This document shows positions 32,550 to 46,472 of a DNA stretch of 64,000 bases, piece after piece; the first letter of the stretch is position 1; the number at the start of each line of letters is the position of its first letter. The notes beneath the pieces are model-generated. The model did not search any database. It was not told the DNA's origin and saw only the letters and a list, made by a program, of their open reading frames with translations. Made by a program: the position numbers and the translations under genes. Where the stretch lies: assembly GCA_010015675.1 (NCBI GenBank), contig ML976981.1, forward strand, positions 697,601 through 761,600, read 5' to 3'. The DNA is from Byssothecium circinans (lineage: Eukaryota; Ascomycota; Dothideomycetes; Pleosporales; Massarinaceae).

Positions 32550-34278
32550 ATGACTGTCCAGGAATACTCATGGCGCGCGCACATCAGGCTCTTCGTGGCC
32601 TGCGGCATCATGACCTTGAGTCCGTTCCAGTATGGAATTGACTTTGGTATGATTGGTGGGCTTCAGGCCATGGTCGGGTTTCTGAAGGTACATCGCGACA
32701 TTTACAATCAGGCGTGTGTATCCGATGCTAAGACGATAACTAGGTCTATGGCTATCCCGTTCCCAAAACCGTATCACCAAGTGGATGGAATATCGCGACC
32801 GAGCGACAGCAATTGATCTCATCTCTAATGACGCTCGGCGCATTCCTCAGTGCCGCGACTGCAGGCATTGTAGCTAACAAATTCGGTCGTAAAATCTGTC
32901 TTGTACTCGCCTGCGTGATTTGCTGCATCGCCAACGTTCTCATGATGGCCACCGAGAACATTGTCGCTCTGTATATCGGACGTTTGGTTATTGGACTTGC
33001 CAATGGGTACTTCATGACCTTTTCGCAGCTCTACATCCAGGAGAGCAGCACGGCCAAGTATCGAGGCTGGTTCCTGACTGTGTTCCAACTCTTCACTTCA
33101 TTTGTAGGTGCGATTCATACACTTGAAAAGGTCATAGCTGACATGAAAAGGGAACACTGATCGGTACGATCGTTGACTGGGCCACGTCAAAGCGACCAGA
33201 CAAGTCCGCCTACCTCATCCCTCTCGGTTTAATCTACGTTATCCCAGTCTTCCTTACTATCTCCATGTATTTCATCCCAGAATCACCGCGTTGGTTGATA
33301 CTCCAAGGCCGTCAGGAAGAAGGCATAAAAGCATTGGAATGGCTGAGACCCGAGGGCTTCGATTACAGCGCAGAGGCTGCCGAGATCAAAGCAGCAATCG
33401 ACAAGGAGAAAGAGCTGAGCTCCCAAGCCGCATGGGTCGACATGTTCAGGAATCCGGTCGACCGACGACGAACGCTCCTCGCAGTGGGCGCAGTCACGCT
33501 TCAAGCAGCTTCGGGATCTATGTTCATCATTGGTACGCTTTCCCTCACTAATGCAGAAAGACACGCAGCCTAATATTCCACAGCATACAAAGCCTACTTC
33601 CTCACCATGGCGAAGGTCTCGAACCCATTTGCCATGAGCAATGTCCTCAGCACAATCGGCATCGTCGCCATCATCGCCAACTCCTTCATCATCGTCAAAT
33701 TCGGCCGCCGCCGCGTCCTCCTCATGACCGGCCTTCTCTTCTGCGGTCTCCTCCAGCTCATCATCGCTATCGTCTACATGAAGCAACCCGGAACAAAAAG
33801 CACAGGCACCGTTATCATCGCCCTATCTTCCATCTACATGTTCAGCTACAACGGCATGATCGCGCCTTACGCCTGGCTCGCGGGCGGCGAAATCCCCTCG
33901 CAGCGCATGCGCTCTCACACTTTCGGTCTCGCCGCCGCCGTAGGATTCGCCGGTGCCTGGCTCACCACGTTCACGGCACCCTACTTCATCAACCCACAAG
34001 CTCTCGGGTGGGGTCCAAAGTACGGGTTTATCTGGGCTCCGTCGTGCGTTATCGCGGCTGCGTGGGTGTTCCTCTTCCTGCCTGAAGTCAAGAACCGCAC
34101 TCTGGAGGAGATTGATGAGATGTTTGATGCGAGGCTTTCTCCGAGGAAGTTTAGGAAGTATCAGTGTGTGGGTGTTTCCGTTGATGCGAGTGGGCGGAAG
34201 AGCATCGAGGAGGAGCATGTTATTGATATTCTGAAGAACGAGAAGGTGCAGACGGAGACGGCGGTTACGAAGGAGTGA
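32550..34278 (+). CDS. MFS sugar-porter family transporter
   Basis: Four exons give 524 aa: 32550-32687, 32744-33103, 33151-33532 and 33584-34278. Introns of 56, 47 and 51 nt join FLK to VYGYPVP, FTSF to GTLIGTIVDW, and MFII to AYKAYF with consistent phases. Family marks are the first helix with DFGMIGGLQAM, KFGRKICLVLA after helix 2, YIGRLVIGLANG, PESPRWLILQGR before the central loop, VKFGRRRVLL, and PEVKNRTLEEIDEMF after helix 12. These place it with fungal hexose, maltose and quinate porters at the plasma membrane. The sugar cannot be decided. The C-tail ends in Lys/Glu-rich sequence of the kind that regulates endocytosis. Confidence 0.9.
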
Positions 34279-35107
34279 TGAAGAGGGGATTGGCACTGTG
34301 GTGTGCTGGGTAGGACGGGTCATTGAGAGGAGTGGTGGAAAGATTACAAAGGGAGCAATAAATGACAAAGGCTGTTACAAATTCCTGTTCTTCACCGCGC
34401 CGCGCTGGTTAAAGTTGGAACGCAATACCCATATTTATATATAACTATGTTGCAAATACCCGTCCGCAAATCACAGCAATAACATTCCCATTTACCCACC
34501 CCAACCTATCAGCTCTACCCCCCTATCATCGCTTACCTTTCCTCTCATTTTCCCACCGTCTCCAAAAGTCCTCCTTCTACTCGATACCTGGCCACTGGAC
34601 TGTACCACCCACCCGAACCAAAGCACCCCGAGGAATCTTCCCACAAGCTACTAGCTCTTCTCCAAGGTCTGGTTTCGTCCTTGCTTCCTTCCATATCTTG
34701 TTTGCCCGCGCCGCTCGTGACTTGACTTTTGGTTGGTTTGGTTTGGAGGGAGCGAGGGAAGGGATAGGGTCACGGCTGAACATTTATGGGCATGTGGAGG
34801 GAGGACCGATGTATTCGCGGAAACTATGGTTTGGGGGCGGCGAGGAGGCTGTTGATATCAGCATAGTTACTCTACGTAGGTGGGAAGACTATCGAGCTGG
34901 GATGAAGACAAGGGAGGAATTATGGTGCCCGCCGTGATGTGATTGAGTAGACACATCCTATATTTAACATGCCCATTGATTCATCGCCTCGAGAATTTTG
35001 TTCCATGGTCGCATGTAGGAAAAAGCAGCTTGGCATCTACATCCAACGACCACTATTCTATCTATAAAACATGGGACATGGGTATCGAACAGCACCCCCC
35101 CAATCCC
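34279..35107. other. convergent intergenic region
   Basis: Both flanking genes end here. No domain-bearing frame was found. The right part, near 35100-35300, is very C-rich because it runs into the Gly/Arg-coding 3' end of the helicase. Confidence 0.5.
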
Positions 35108-38100
35108 TCACCCAATAACCCTCTCCACCACCCAAACCCCCGCCCCCGTCCCCCCCTCCCTCCTCTGCACCACCTTCCTAACACCCAACCCCCACCCCTG
35201 CGCCCCCTTCCCTCCCACAAGCGACATCTCAACCTCACACTCCCTCCTCTCCCCCTTCCCGCCCGCGCCCCCTTTCTCCAACTCCACAACCTTCCCCTTC
35301 GGTTTCGAGACCTGCAGCAGCGGCGTGCCAAGCGCGATATTAATGAGCTGCGGTCTCGTGACGGGCGTGAGAGGATGCATCCTTGTCTTCGGCATCCTCA
35401 CTGCATCTGCGGTCGAAGGAGCCGCGCGCTGGAGATGCGAGTAGATGATATAGCCCGGCATGTTGGCGGGCGGTGTTCGATTGAGTATCGAAGTGGGATG
35501 GAGGAAGACGAACTGCTCGCTGGGGTCCGCAGTCTTTGATCTACCGGGTTGGGAGGGGAAGAGCGTGATGTATGGGACTTCAATCGCCGTTTTAGGTTTT
35601 CGCGGGAGGTCGGGTGGATTGGGAGCGAGGTCGGCGCGCATGGCGACTTGGTCGATGAAGCCAGCTGCGCAGATTTGCATGAGGAGGTTCACTGCATTTG
35701 CTGAAGGCGCGGGGAGTTTGGGGTTGTATGCGGCGATGGCTGTTGGGCGGTGGGCGCGCACGATGGAGGTGAGTTGTTGGCGGAGCTGGGAGGTTTCTTT
35801 CATGGCTTTTGCGTTTAGGAACATGTCTTCGCAGAAAGCTTGGGAGTTGGACTCGTGGGCATAGGCGCAGACTGCGTTGTTGAGCTTGATGCAATCGCTC
35901 TTGTTCGCGTTGATGGAGAGTTTGGCTTGAGCGGCGTTATAGGCCTTCCTGAGTCGTGTGCGCTCTTCGGCTTCTTCGTTGTCGCGCTCAGTGCGAATGG
36001 CATCTGCTGCTGGTGGAGGGGGCTCGCGGAGTCCAAGCTTGCTCTCAGGCACAATGAGTTCGGGGACGGCTAGTGCAGAGACCATTGCGATTGTCTCTGC
36101 GGCGAGGTTCTGGGCGATACCCATGACTAGCATTCGAGCAAAGCGTGGATTGAGAGGATACAACGAAAGCTCATGGCCAAGCTTCGTTACATTCCCTTCG
36201 ATCGACAACGCGCCGAGATACGAGAGAAGGTTCTCCGCCTTCTGCAGATTTCCCCGATCCGGAGGTGTTGGGAATGGAAAGTTGACAACTGGAGCTCCCA
36301 TACTCTTGAGTTGTAGCACGACACCTTCAAGTGGTGTCCGCATGATTTCCGGATCCGCATATTCTTCAAAATCGCGCTCGAAAACCGCTGAAGAGTACAA
36401 ACGATAGCAGTGTCCAGGACCCGTACGGCCAGCACGACCAGCCCGCTGATTCGCACTAGCTTTGCTAATCCATCCAATTTCAAAGCTCTGGATGCCGGTG
36501 ATCAGATCGTGCTTCTTCTCCTTGGAGCGTCCACAGTCGAACACATATCTAACACCCGGAATTGTAAGACTGGTCTCTGCAACGTTCGTTGCGAGGACAA
36601 TGAGACGTGACCCTTCTGGCGGCGGCTCGAAGACGCGTAGTTGCTGATTTGTTGGCAGTTGAGAGTAGAGTGGGAGGACGTGAACTTTCATGTCCTTCTC
36701 TTCGCTGTCGTCTTCTCCGATATTGAATTCTTCATCATCCCCATTGTCCGCACCCATGATAATCGAACCATCCGAATCTGATCCGTCATCGTCTTCATCG
36801 TGTTGAGGCTTTTCGCTGAGCTCGATGTCTCCGGCTTCGAGAGGTGCTTCTGCTGCCGAAATCTGTACTTTGCCCGCCTTCGCATCGATCCCTTGGGTAG
36901 AAGTAAATGTCTCTTTCAGTTTCTTCGCTAGATGTGCAATCTCATTCTGGCCTGTGAGGAATATCAACATACCCCCGCGAGGTAATTTTCGATGTCCTCG
37001 GCACACCTTTCTGTACATCTCCTCGACATAGTCTCGCTGCGTCCGACGCGCAAAGTGGTGAGTGACGGTGTATTGTCGCCCTTCAGCTTTCAACAGTGGT
37101 GGTGGTCCGTGCCGGAAAAGTCGCTTGTTGTCTGTAAAGTCTGATATTCTCAGCGTGGCTGACATGATGATCAACTTCAGTGGTGTAGTCTTGGGATCCT
37201 TTTTAGCCACCTCGGCGCGAAGATCGACAATCCTGCTGAGCATACCGATCAAAATGTCCGTATTAACGCTTCGTTCGTGAGCTTCATCAATGACGATAGC
37301 CGAGTACTTCGAAAGAGCGAAATCTTGGGAGATCTCCCGCAACAACACACCATCAGTCATGAACTTGACCGCCGTTTTCGCACTCGTGGATGTATCGAAC
37401 CGAATCTGATATGCAACTTTGTCCTTATCCCTCCCCAACTCATCTCCAACACGCTTTGACATACTGACAGCAGCCACTCGTCGGGGCTGTGTGACACCAA
37501 TCATGCCCGGCGTTGGTCCCCCAGGAGCGCCGTATCCTGCCTCATACAAGAACTGCGGCACTTGCGTCGTTTTTCCGCTACCAGTAGCTCCCCACACGAC
37601 TACGACGTCGTTGTTGTGTATAGCTTCCATGATCTTCTGCTCTTCAGCGACTACAGGGAGTTGTAATCTGGCTTCTTGTATCTCGGGGGTTCGTTCGACA
37701 GCGACGCTGTACGCTTTCCTCGTTGCATCTGTCGCCGTGTTCGTGGCGAGCTCGGCGGGTAGCGGTTCTTGTTCGGGTGCTCGCGGTGTGAAATTGGCTG
37801 GTTTGGCTGGTATTGCATAGGTTAAGTTATTCGTGGGCACGAATCCTATCGCTTCGTTTCTCTGCTGTGTTGCCCATGCCTTGAAAGCCGACGCCCTTTC
37901 TTTCCTCATAGCTTTTTTGTGTCCCTCGATGCTTGTCTCACTGTCGCTGCCGTCTTCGCTGTCTTCATCGGAGTCATCTGACCCGGAAACCGAATCTGAT
38001 ACTTCATGACCATCCTCGGACCCTTCTTCATATCCATCTGAGCTCATCTCCGCGCCTACAGATGCATCGGAGACCTCAGAACCTTCTTCACTGGAGCTGA

Positions 38101-39013
38101 ACCCTTCCCACTCGACCTCTTCTTCAACTACAATCGGCCTTTTTGCCCCTTTCCGCCTCTTCCTTGTCTGAATAATCGGCTTCCCATCCTCATCAAGCTC
38201 CAAAGGCCTCTTTAACCCGCCTCCAAAAAGGCCAGCGCCCTGAAATGACTTCTCAGGACCTTGTCCCACCACCACCTCTACCTGTGTATCATCCTCGCGG
38301 TCCTCCGAAGGCGATCGATCTCGTTTCCGCAATTTTGTATCCGACAGCGTCGGCGCATCCTCAGGCTTCTCAACCTGTTCCGCAACATCTCCCCCCTCAA
38401 CCTTCTCCAGCGCTTCAAGCTCCCCAACCTCCCTCCTCTCCAACAACACCTCATCATTCGCCTCAACATCCACCCCCTTCCGCCTCTCCGCCAACGCCCG
38501 CCTCAACTTCTCCTTCTTCGTCTCTTCCCCGCGCCCCAACTTCGTCGAGCTCCGGAAAAGACTCGTATCGACCTTCTGCGCCGCCAATTTCTTGAGGAGT
38601 TCGAGGTTTTCTTCCTTTTTGAGTTTGGTGTCCTAGTCGCAACGCGTACATATCATCAGTACATATGCCTTGTCTTAAATTCCAGGCGATAGATGAGGGG
38701 AGAAGACGACAGCGCTGGTACTGGTGGCAGTAGTTGGTAGTGATGGTGAAGAAAAACATACTATATATTTATCCAACCTCTTCTTCTTCTTCCCACTCAT
38801 CTTGCCCGTCTGCTCCCGGGCCAATTCCTCCTTCATCTTGCGTTTCCGCTCATTGCGCTCTTTCTGCTCCGCGGGCAAGATCTCTACCGCGTTCGCGTCA
38901 ACTGGTTCCTCTTGCCCTCCTCCTCTTCTCCCCCCCCCTCGATTTCCGCCATTTTGTTTCAGCCGCGCGAGGACTTTATGTTTCCGCTGCCTGGGCACGA
39001 ATTTCGGCGGCAT
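35108..39013 (-). CDS. ECM16: DEAH-box RNA helicase DHR1/ECM16 (DHX37), ribosome biogenesis
   Basis: The helicase releases U3 snoRNA from pre-40S particles in the nucleolus. Exons 39013-38762 and 38632-35108 give 1258 aa, close to the yeast protein. The 129-nt intron joins KKKKRLDKYI to DTKLKKEENLELLKKLAAQ in phase 0. The N-terminus is very basic, with nucleolar signals and Gly-Arg runs, then a long acidic Ser/Asp/Glu domain. The helicase core has WGATGSGKTTQVPQF (Walker A), VIDEAHERS (DEAH), SATLRISDF and QRAGRAGRTGPGHCYRLYS. An acidic insert (DDDGSDSDG) lies between the RecA-like domains. The ratchet, winged-helix and OB-fold C-terminal regions follow. It diverges from the PAC3-like gene. 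Confidence 0.95.
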
Positions 39014-39271
39014 TGTGGCGTTGGGATAGAAGCCCGTTGTAGAACTCGTCCTTCTTTTCCTTTTGCGGCGACCTTTGGGAAATATTTTGGCGGGGGATCG
39101 GACTCGGAGGTTCGGTTGCGAGTTTCCCCGACCTTGGAGGCGGTGAGGGGTGGCAGAATAGTGGGCTTGGGGCCTGGATGAGTGCGAAGGATGCAGCTTC
39201 GAATGGGCTCACTATAGAGTTTTTTTGCGATTACTGCGAGGACTTGCGCAGGTCGCAGAAACGTTTACATC
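39014..39271. promoter_or_regulatory. bidirectional promoter, ribosome-biogenesis helicase / proteasome chaperone
   Basis: These 258 bp separate the two ATGs. No motif was recognised that I would name with confidence. Confidence 0.4.
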
Positions 39272-39861
39272 ATGGTCGTGATGAACGACTACGAAGTCAC
39301 CCCCACACCTTTCCCCGCAAGCACACGCACCGCCCGCGCCCTGATCAACAACATCGAGACGACGGCAAGCACGACATCTTTCGCGGACAAGATCTTGGTG
39401 ACGGTAACGCAGAATGGGAGGTTAGCGCATTGGGTATGTTTGATGACAGATCTATACAGCCATACCTTTCCATCCCCTCCATATATCCAGCCCATCCTCC
39501 TTTACACACCCCAATTCGCCTGGTTCAATCTCCTGATGAAGTATATTAGGTACACGTACCCCTCGATATCTCCGCAACAGACGCTTCTACAACTTCAAAC
39601 CCTCATGTCGACCGCGACGAAGATGATCCGCCCTTAGACCTACTCCCGAACCACCAGCTCACAGCGACCACGATTCTAGGCGGCACAATCTCCGAGCTGG
39701 ATACACTGGGTCAGACGCTAGCCACACAGATAGCGAGTGCGACCAAGGCGCGGGACTCGAGGGAAACGAGGATGGTGGTGTTTGGCATAGGATTAGACAA
39801 GAGTATGGGTGGGAGAGAGGAGTTTACTGAGCTGATAGGCTTGGTGTTGGAGGTTCTATAA
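39272..39861 (+). CDS. proteasome assembly chaperone 3-like protein
   Basis: Exons 39272-39433 and 39550-39861 (116-nt GT-AG intron) give 157 aa. The join reads QNGRLAHW then VHVPLDISATD in phase 0. The pattern of strand FADKILVTVTQNGRLAHWVHVPL, a loop, LTATTILGGTISELDTLGQTLATQIAS and a last strand MVVFGIGL is that of PAC3/Irc25-type chaperones, which help build the alpha ring of the 20S proteasome in a heterodimer with a PAC4/Poc4-type partner. No other chaperone gene is nearby. The assignment rests on pattern memory, not a search. Confidence 0.75.
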
Positions 39862-40261
39862 CTATTATGGTGAATACAATACAGTATGGATTAGTGAGAG
39901 AGAGCATATATTCACAAGCGCTTGCATGGATGGAGTTCAGGTCAATGGGGGTTTCACAAAGCACAGAAATGCGGACAGATGTTCAACGACTCATAGAGGA
40001 TGTGGATGTAATCAGTTTCTAAGCTACAATCTTAAGATTCCTCACACCTTCACAATGAGCCCAAACTCATCCATAAGGGAATCTCCCAATCGCTTGCACG
40101 CCTTTCCGTTTTGGTCATCACCGCCATTTCACACCCCGGAATAACAGAGCGCCCAACAAATGCCACCGCGACTAGGCTTGCCATCACTTCAACCGTACGC
40201 AGAAATATGCTGAGGCCAATGTCAGCAGCAGCATAATCGTGGCGGGGAAGAAAATCGAACC
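39862..40261. other. convergent 3' flanks
   Basis: This 400-bp gap holds the 3' ends of the PAC3-like gene and of actin. Actin genes often have long 3' untranslated regions, which would account for much of it. No gene was seen. Confidence 0.5.
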
Positions 40262-41851
<1,590 letters not shown>

Positions 41852-42985
41852 GTTGACTGATTGGGGCGAGAGATTAGGAGTTGGTGTAGGTGGCGCGAGT
41901 GCGAATGGGGAGTGCTGTATGAATTGATTTAGCTGCTGCGGCGAGATGCGCTCGGTAGGATAGAGGATAGAGAGGGGTGGGCGTTGAGGGAAAGCTTACC
42001 AGTAAGTGCAGCGGCGGGTGTGGTGAGGTTGAGGTTCTGTGCGAAGGGCAAAGGTCGGTGGGTGCTGCTAAATAAGCGGGCGTCTGCTCTCACTTGCCCA
42101 GGTTTAGCGGGGCGAGGGCGAGGGCGAGGTCGGTAGGGGCTGTTGAACGGGTACTCAGTGCTGTCAGTCGGATTCCGCGAGTGGCCGCATACAATTTCTA
42201 CTTTTCACGTCAAGTCTCTCTTCACAGCAGCGCCATCTTATATACACGGTTAGGCTGCAGCATTCATACACAATTCGATTCTATTCTCAGCATCTACGCT
42301 GGCTGGCCTACGCAAGCTCTCGCCACAGAAGGAAGCTACGCCCGTCAACGCCCGTCATACTGAGCACACCGAGACACGACCACCAGGCAGCGCAATAAAT
42401 CGCTTGGCATTCAGCTACGTGCGCGCTCCACAGGCACAGCTCGGGGTACTACGTGTTCGCTCGTGCCATGATTCTGGCGCGGAGGGGAAGATCTGACAGC
42501 GGCACGGCGGTGTTGCAGTTGCATGTCCCCAGCCATCCAGACGCTCACCGCCAACTGTGCTGAAGTGTTCGCCAACGACCCCCACTGGCCTGACAAGGGC
42601 ATTCCGCCCAGGTGCCCGAGCAGGTCACGTGGAATGAGGGGCAGCGGGGTGGAAGACCAGCGGTACGCAGTGAATAAGCAGCGAATAACATTGATTTCTC
42701 CATTGCCGTCCTGCGTCATGTAGCCCTGATACTCTGCAGCTAGTATGTACACAATTCGTACGCGGACATATTCTCTTTCATTCAAAAGTAAACTCATTGA
42801 GTTTTACTCCTGATCACCGTGGAAGCCTCTCGAACCTGGGCGCTGATTCGCGGCTAGCACCCTGCGTCATCTTCCATAAAATTAAGTAGCCTAATTAGCT
42901 TGTCGCGCCCTCTGCTTCACTACCTACACTGGAACAACCTGCTTCCCTCTACATTCTCCCGGTACAGCGCATCACAGCCGCCAGC
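41852..42985. promoter_or_regulatory. divergent region between actin and FES1
   Basis: The actin side contains the probable leader intron 41999-41857 and C/T-rich leader sequence, as in strongly expressed fungal genes. The remaining 0.9 kb shows no domain-bearing frame on either strand. The FES1 leader begins somewhere after about 42900. Confidence 0.5.
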
Positions 42986-43673
42986 ATGGCCGACCCCGTA
43001 ATGAACAATCTGCTCCGCTGGGGCATCGAGAATTCCGAAGCTTCGAAAGACCCAAATACACCGCCGGAACAAAGGACGCAGCTCGATCCCGCCGCCTTGC
43101 AAGCCTTCTTCGGGGGCATGAAGTCGGATGCAGATCGAATGAAGGACGCGATGAACATCATTGACGACTCGGCATCGACGACCGAGCAGAAAGAGGTGGC
43201 TTTTGAGGACTTCGAAATGCTGATCCAGGGCATTGACAACGCAAACAACATGGAGAGCCTCGGGCTATGGAGCCGACTTATCGACAAGTTCCAACACGAA
43301 GAATCGAATTTGAGGCTGTGGGCCGCATGGTGTGCGGGAACAGCCGTCGAGAACAACCCAAAGGCCCAAGAACGGGTAAGTCCTGCATGTAACGGCTGTG
43401 TCGCATGCACAAACTGACTAGAAACAGTTGCTCATACTTGGTGCTATACCCTCCCTTGTCAAGCTCGCGACCGAAGATGAAAGTGTAGACGTGCGCAAGA
43501 AAGCTGTTCGAGCTCTATCCGCCGTCTCCCGCAACTACCAGCCTGGACTCGATGCCCTCGTCGACAATGTTCCATCACAGCTCAAGCCGCTGGGAAAGCT
43601 AGATGCGGCGGATATGGATTCTGTGGATAGCCTGATCACACGATTGAGGACGGATGCGCAGCGAAGTCGATAA
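42986..43673 (+). CDS. FES1: Hsp70 nucleotide exchange factor FES1
   Basis: FES1 accelerates ADP release from cytosolic Hsp70. Exons 42986-43375 and 43428-43673 (52-nt intron, phase 0, KAQER joined to LLILGAIP) give 211 aa. The N-terminal Fes1 domain has MNNLLRWGIENSEAS and a Gln/Pro stretch. HSP-binding armadillo repeats follow with LWSRLIDKF, LRLWAAWCAGTAVENNPKAQE and VRKKAVRALSAVSRNYQPG. The length is typical of fungal FES1. No unusual feature is seen. Confidence 0.93.
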
Positions 43674-45040
43674 ATCCTCTCACGATAGCATGATTGAAGC
43701 ATTAGACTGGCGTTCGGGGACAAGATGGAAAAGCATTGGGATACCATAACGTCGACGGGCATGAATGGAATTTTTTTGGTTAGACAGGGTCATGAATTTG
43801 AAAAGATATTGTTGTGAAAGTATCCCAGTGGTATCAATTTTTTGGACAATTCAGGCAACCTCTTGTGTCAGGCGCGGCCGTATAAAGGGCTGTCAAAGTT
43901 TGAAAAAGTGCATGGGACACTAATGCATGCTGGAGATGCAGTGGTCAGATGTCAATTCAGGCAGCAGCATTTGGTACCATGTCCGATGTTGTTGGTGTTG
44001 GTTCGAACCGACTGCAGTGCAGTTACGTCAAGGTTCTACTGAAGGATCCGAAACGTCCCCAAATCAAAGCACTATGTTGACTAGTCTGTACGAGAATAGA
44101 TTCGGATGGTCGGGAGGCAGCAACATTTCTCAACATGCTGGCTGTACTGACATCAGAGTTTATCTCCGAGCTTTTATTCGGTACATGAACTTAGTTCTTC
44201 GCCTTGGGGTTACTCTTCAAAAGTTGAACAATCATTGTTGGTCCCTTCATAAGCGTTAATATGAATGCTGTGAGCATATGAATCTTCAGAGCTCTGTATA
44301 CTTCTCGATTATCTACGAACTAACTATCGGCATATTCATATTCCTGTTTGGCTCGCGCCACACCCCATTTCGCCCCACCGCCCACCATTTAAACCTCCGC
44401 CTTCCATTTCCCGTCGATTTATTTCGATTTCTCTTCCACCCCCTACAAATTCCAGTCCACCTTTCATCTTCATCCTTACTTAGTCTCATCGCCAGCCCTC
44501 ATCTACCAGTCTAGATGCGCCGTTCCTACCCCGATTGTGCCGTCGCCTTCGGCCATGTTGTGCAATCTCGACCATACCATTTCGTCTCCCCCCAATTTTC
44601 CAGCAATCTCCCTGATCGATGGCATGGCACCTTTATCTCTCCCGTTTCGCGCCGACCGTAGAGTAATGTGTACTGCAAGTCCTGCCTGACCGCTCGACGA
44701 GACTCAGTATCTGGTCCTATACTACCTGAAACTCCCGCTTGTATTTCGACTATTTGCGTCCAACCGACGCCAGGCGCACGCATTTGATTCGGGCCAGTCT
44801 CGGCCACATCACTACCACCAACACCAACACTACCGCCGGAGATAAGAAGGGGGGAGTTTGCGGGATTCCTGCGCGTTAAGTCCCTCTGCATTTTTAAGGA
44901 AATTATTTTTGCAATATACATGAATGCAAGTAAGATGAACTGACGGGACTATAGAAATGAAGCGCAGCGTTTCCACAAAGCAGATTTGAGCGAAATATTT
45001 CATGATTCCCTGGCCTATCTTTGCAGTCCCCATCCCATCA
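43674..45040. other. intergenic, about 1.4 kb
   Basis: The plus strand holds the FES1 3' flank and the minus strand the 3' flank of the nucleotidyltransferase-like gene. Open frames on both strands are short and featureless. AT content rises slightly compared with the island. No repeat was recognised. Confidence 0.5.
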
Positions 45041-45937
45041 CTACCTGCGACCACTGCTACCGCTTGTTCGAGATCCTGAGCTTGCTCTCCTCGACGATCT
45101 ATTACTGTCGCTAGGCGTTGCGTCCCTCTGTAGCCCAAGATCGAGCAACAGTCTTTCAGCGCCCTCGAAGGCTCGTGTAAACGTGGTCCAAAAATCGTAG
45201 TCAAGGACCCATCTACACCGGCGACGATCCGGCCTTATCTGGCGCTCCTTCATGTAGTCAATGATAAAGAATAGATCGTTTGCATCGATTAGCCTCTTGG
45301 CGTCCGCATCTGGCCCTACTCGTGTCATATACGAGTATGCCTTAGAGTCGAGAAGGAACTAGATAGGCATTATGCAAGCGCGACTTCTTCCAACACGGAC
45401 AGTCTCCTGGCGCCCACTGAATTCCTGGCTAATATTTCGGTCGGTGGTGAAATCAATGCCGTAGCAATTCCCGTCTGAAGCAATGTATCTAGATTTTAAG
45501 TTAGCCCGAATGTGATTTATTCTAGCTCTGAGTAGTATCAATGGGAAAACTTACCCCAAACCGCCTCCCGCCGTCCTTACCATCCCCCTGGCAAGAAGCT
45601 GAGGTTCAACGACCTCCGAGATTCCCCGTGGTACCATTACATCGATGTCTGACGTAGCTCGCGGATTTCCGAATTCTGCTAAAGCGGTTCCGCCAATAAT
45701 GCCGTAGTCGAGAGCTCCAAGAGCCTTGTGAAGCGCTTCGAGAAACTCGGCCCTAATAGCCGGGGTCATCACACTGACTGTGCGCTGTGGAATAGATGAT
45801 GATGGACCAGTATGGGATTGAGGTGCTCGAGAAGAACTGGCTACAGCAGTAGCGCGATTTGGCGGTCTGTTTGAAGGCCGATTTCCAGGCTGGCTGTGCC
45901 TTTGCTGTCGAGCTGGTTTGGATGGGCCACAACCCAT
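45041..45937 (-). pseudogene. nucleotidyltransferase-fold protein with N-myristoylation signal, in-frame stop
   Basis: The ATG at 45937 gives MGCGPSKP, a consensus for N-myristoylation (Gly2, Ser6) with a palmitoylatable Cys3. A disordered Pro/Ser/Gln stretch precedes a nucleotidyltransferase motif: ALDYGIIGGTALAEFGNPRATSDIDVMVP, with the Gly-Gly and Asp-x-Asp (SDIDV) residues of this fold. A 66-nt intron (45554-45489) joins GGGLG to YIASDGNCYGIDF. A TAG at 45361-45359 then interrupts a frame that still reads well afterwards (FLLDSKAYSYMTR, DLFFIIDYMKERQI) to the stop at 45041, 276 aa if read through. Either the gene is broken, or a 42-nt in-phase intron ending at this TAG removes it, at the cost of a conserved strand. 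Fungal relatives resemble AbiEii-like proteins. Confidence 0.6.
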
Positions 45938-46472
45938 AGTACTGAAAATGGTTGATATAACCGATTCTTGAATTCGAATAGAAAACGAAAGAATTTTTTA
46001 AGAGATCTGAGAATACAGAGAGTACTGAGAGTACTGCCTTACTGGTCTGATGTCGAGTTCGAACTCAGTTGTATATATATACGGCAGCATCGTACAGACA
46101 GCGTGGCCAATGAATCTACTGTCCATAATTGCTTAGCCCTGATGCGACACCAGTGAGACTGTTGGATATGTTGCTGTATGCAATATTGAAATTCAATTGG
46201 ACTTTGAGCAACAGGAGGAACGAACTTGAAGCATTTTCAGCGCTTGTTGCGCGATGAGTGTTTGAGAATATCAGAGGAGCCAGAAATGCACTGTATTGTT
46301 TCGTTGATAGCAGCCGCCGTGTGCCTGAGAAGAACCGCGCCGCCCCCTGAAATGTTGAATTAAGCGCCGAGTATTGGGGGACCTATTTTCATGGCTCGCC
46401 CAATGTTGATTGCATAAAAAAACCATGATTGGTGGATATACGAAGGAAACTTGAAGGGGAAAAAAGGCTATA
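45938..46472. other. intergenic between the two nucleotidyltransferase-like genes
   Basis: This 535-bp spacer is upstream of the first gene and downstream of the second. A phrase AGAGTACTGAG repeats near 46019-46035. No gene was recognised. Confidence 0.5.
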
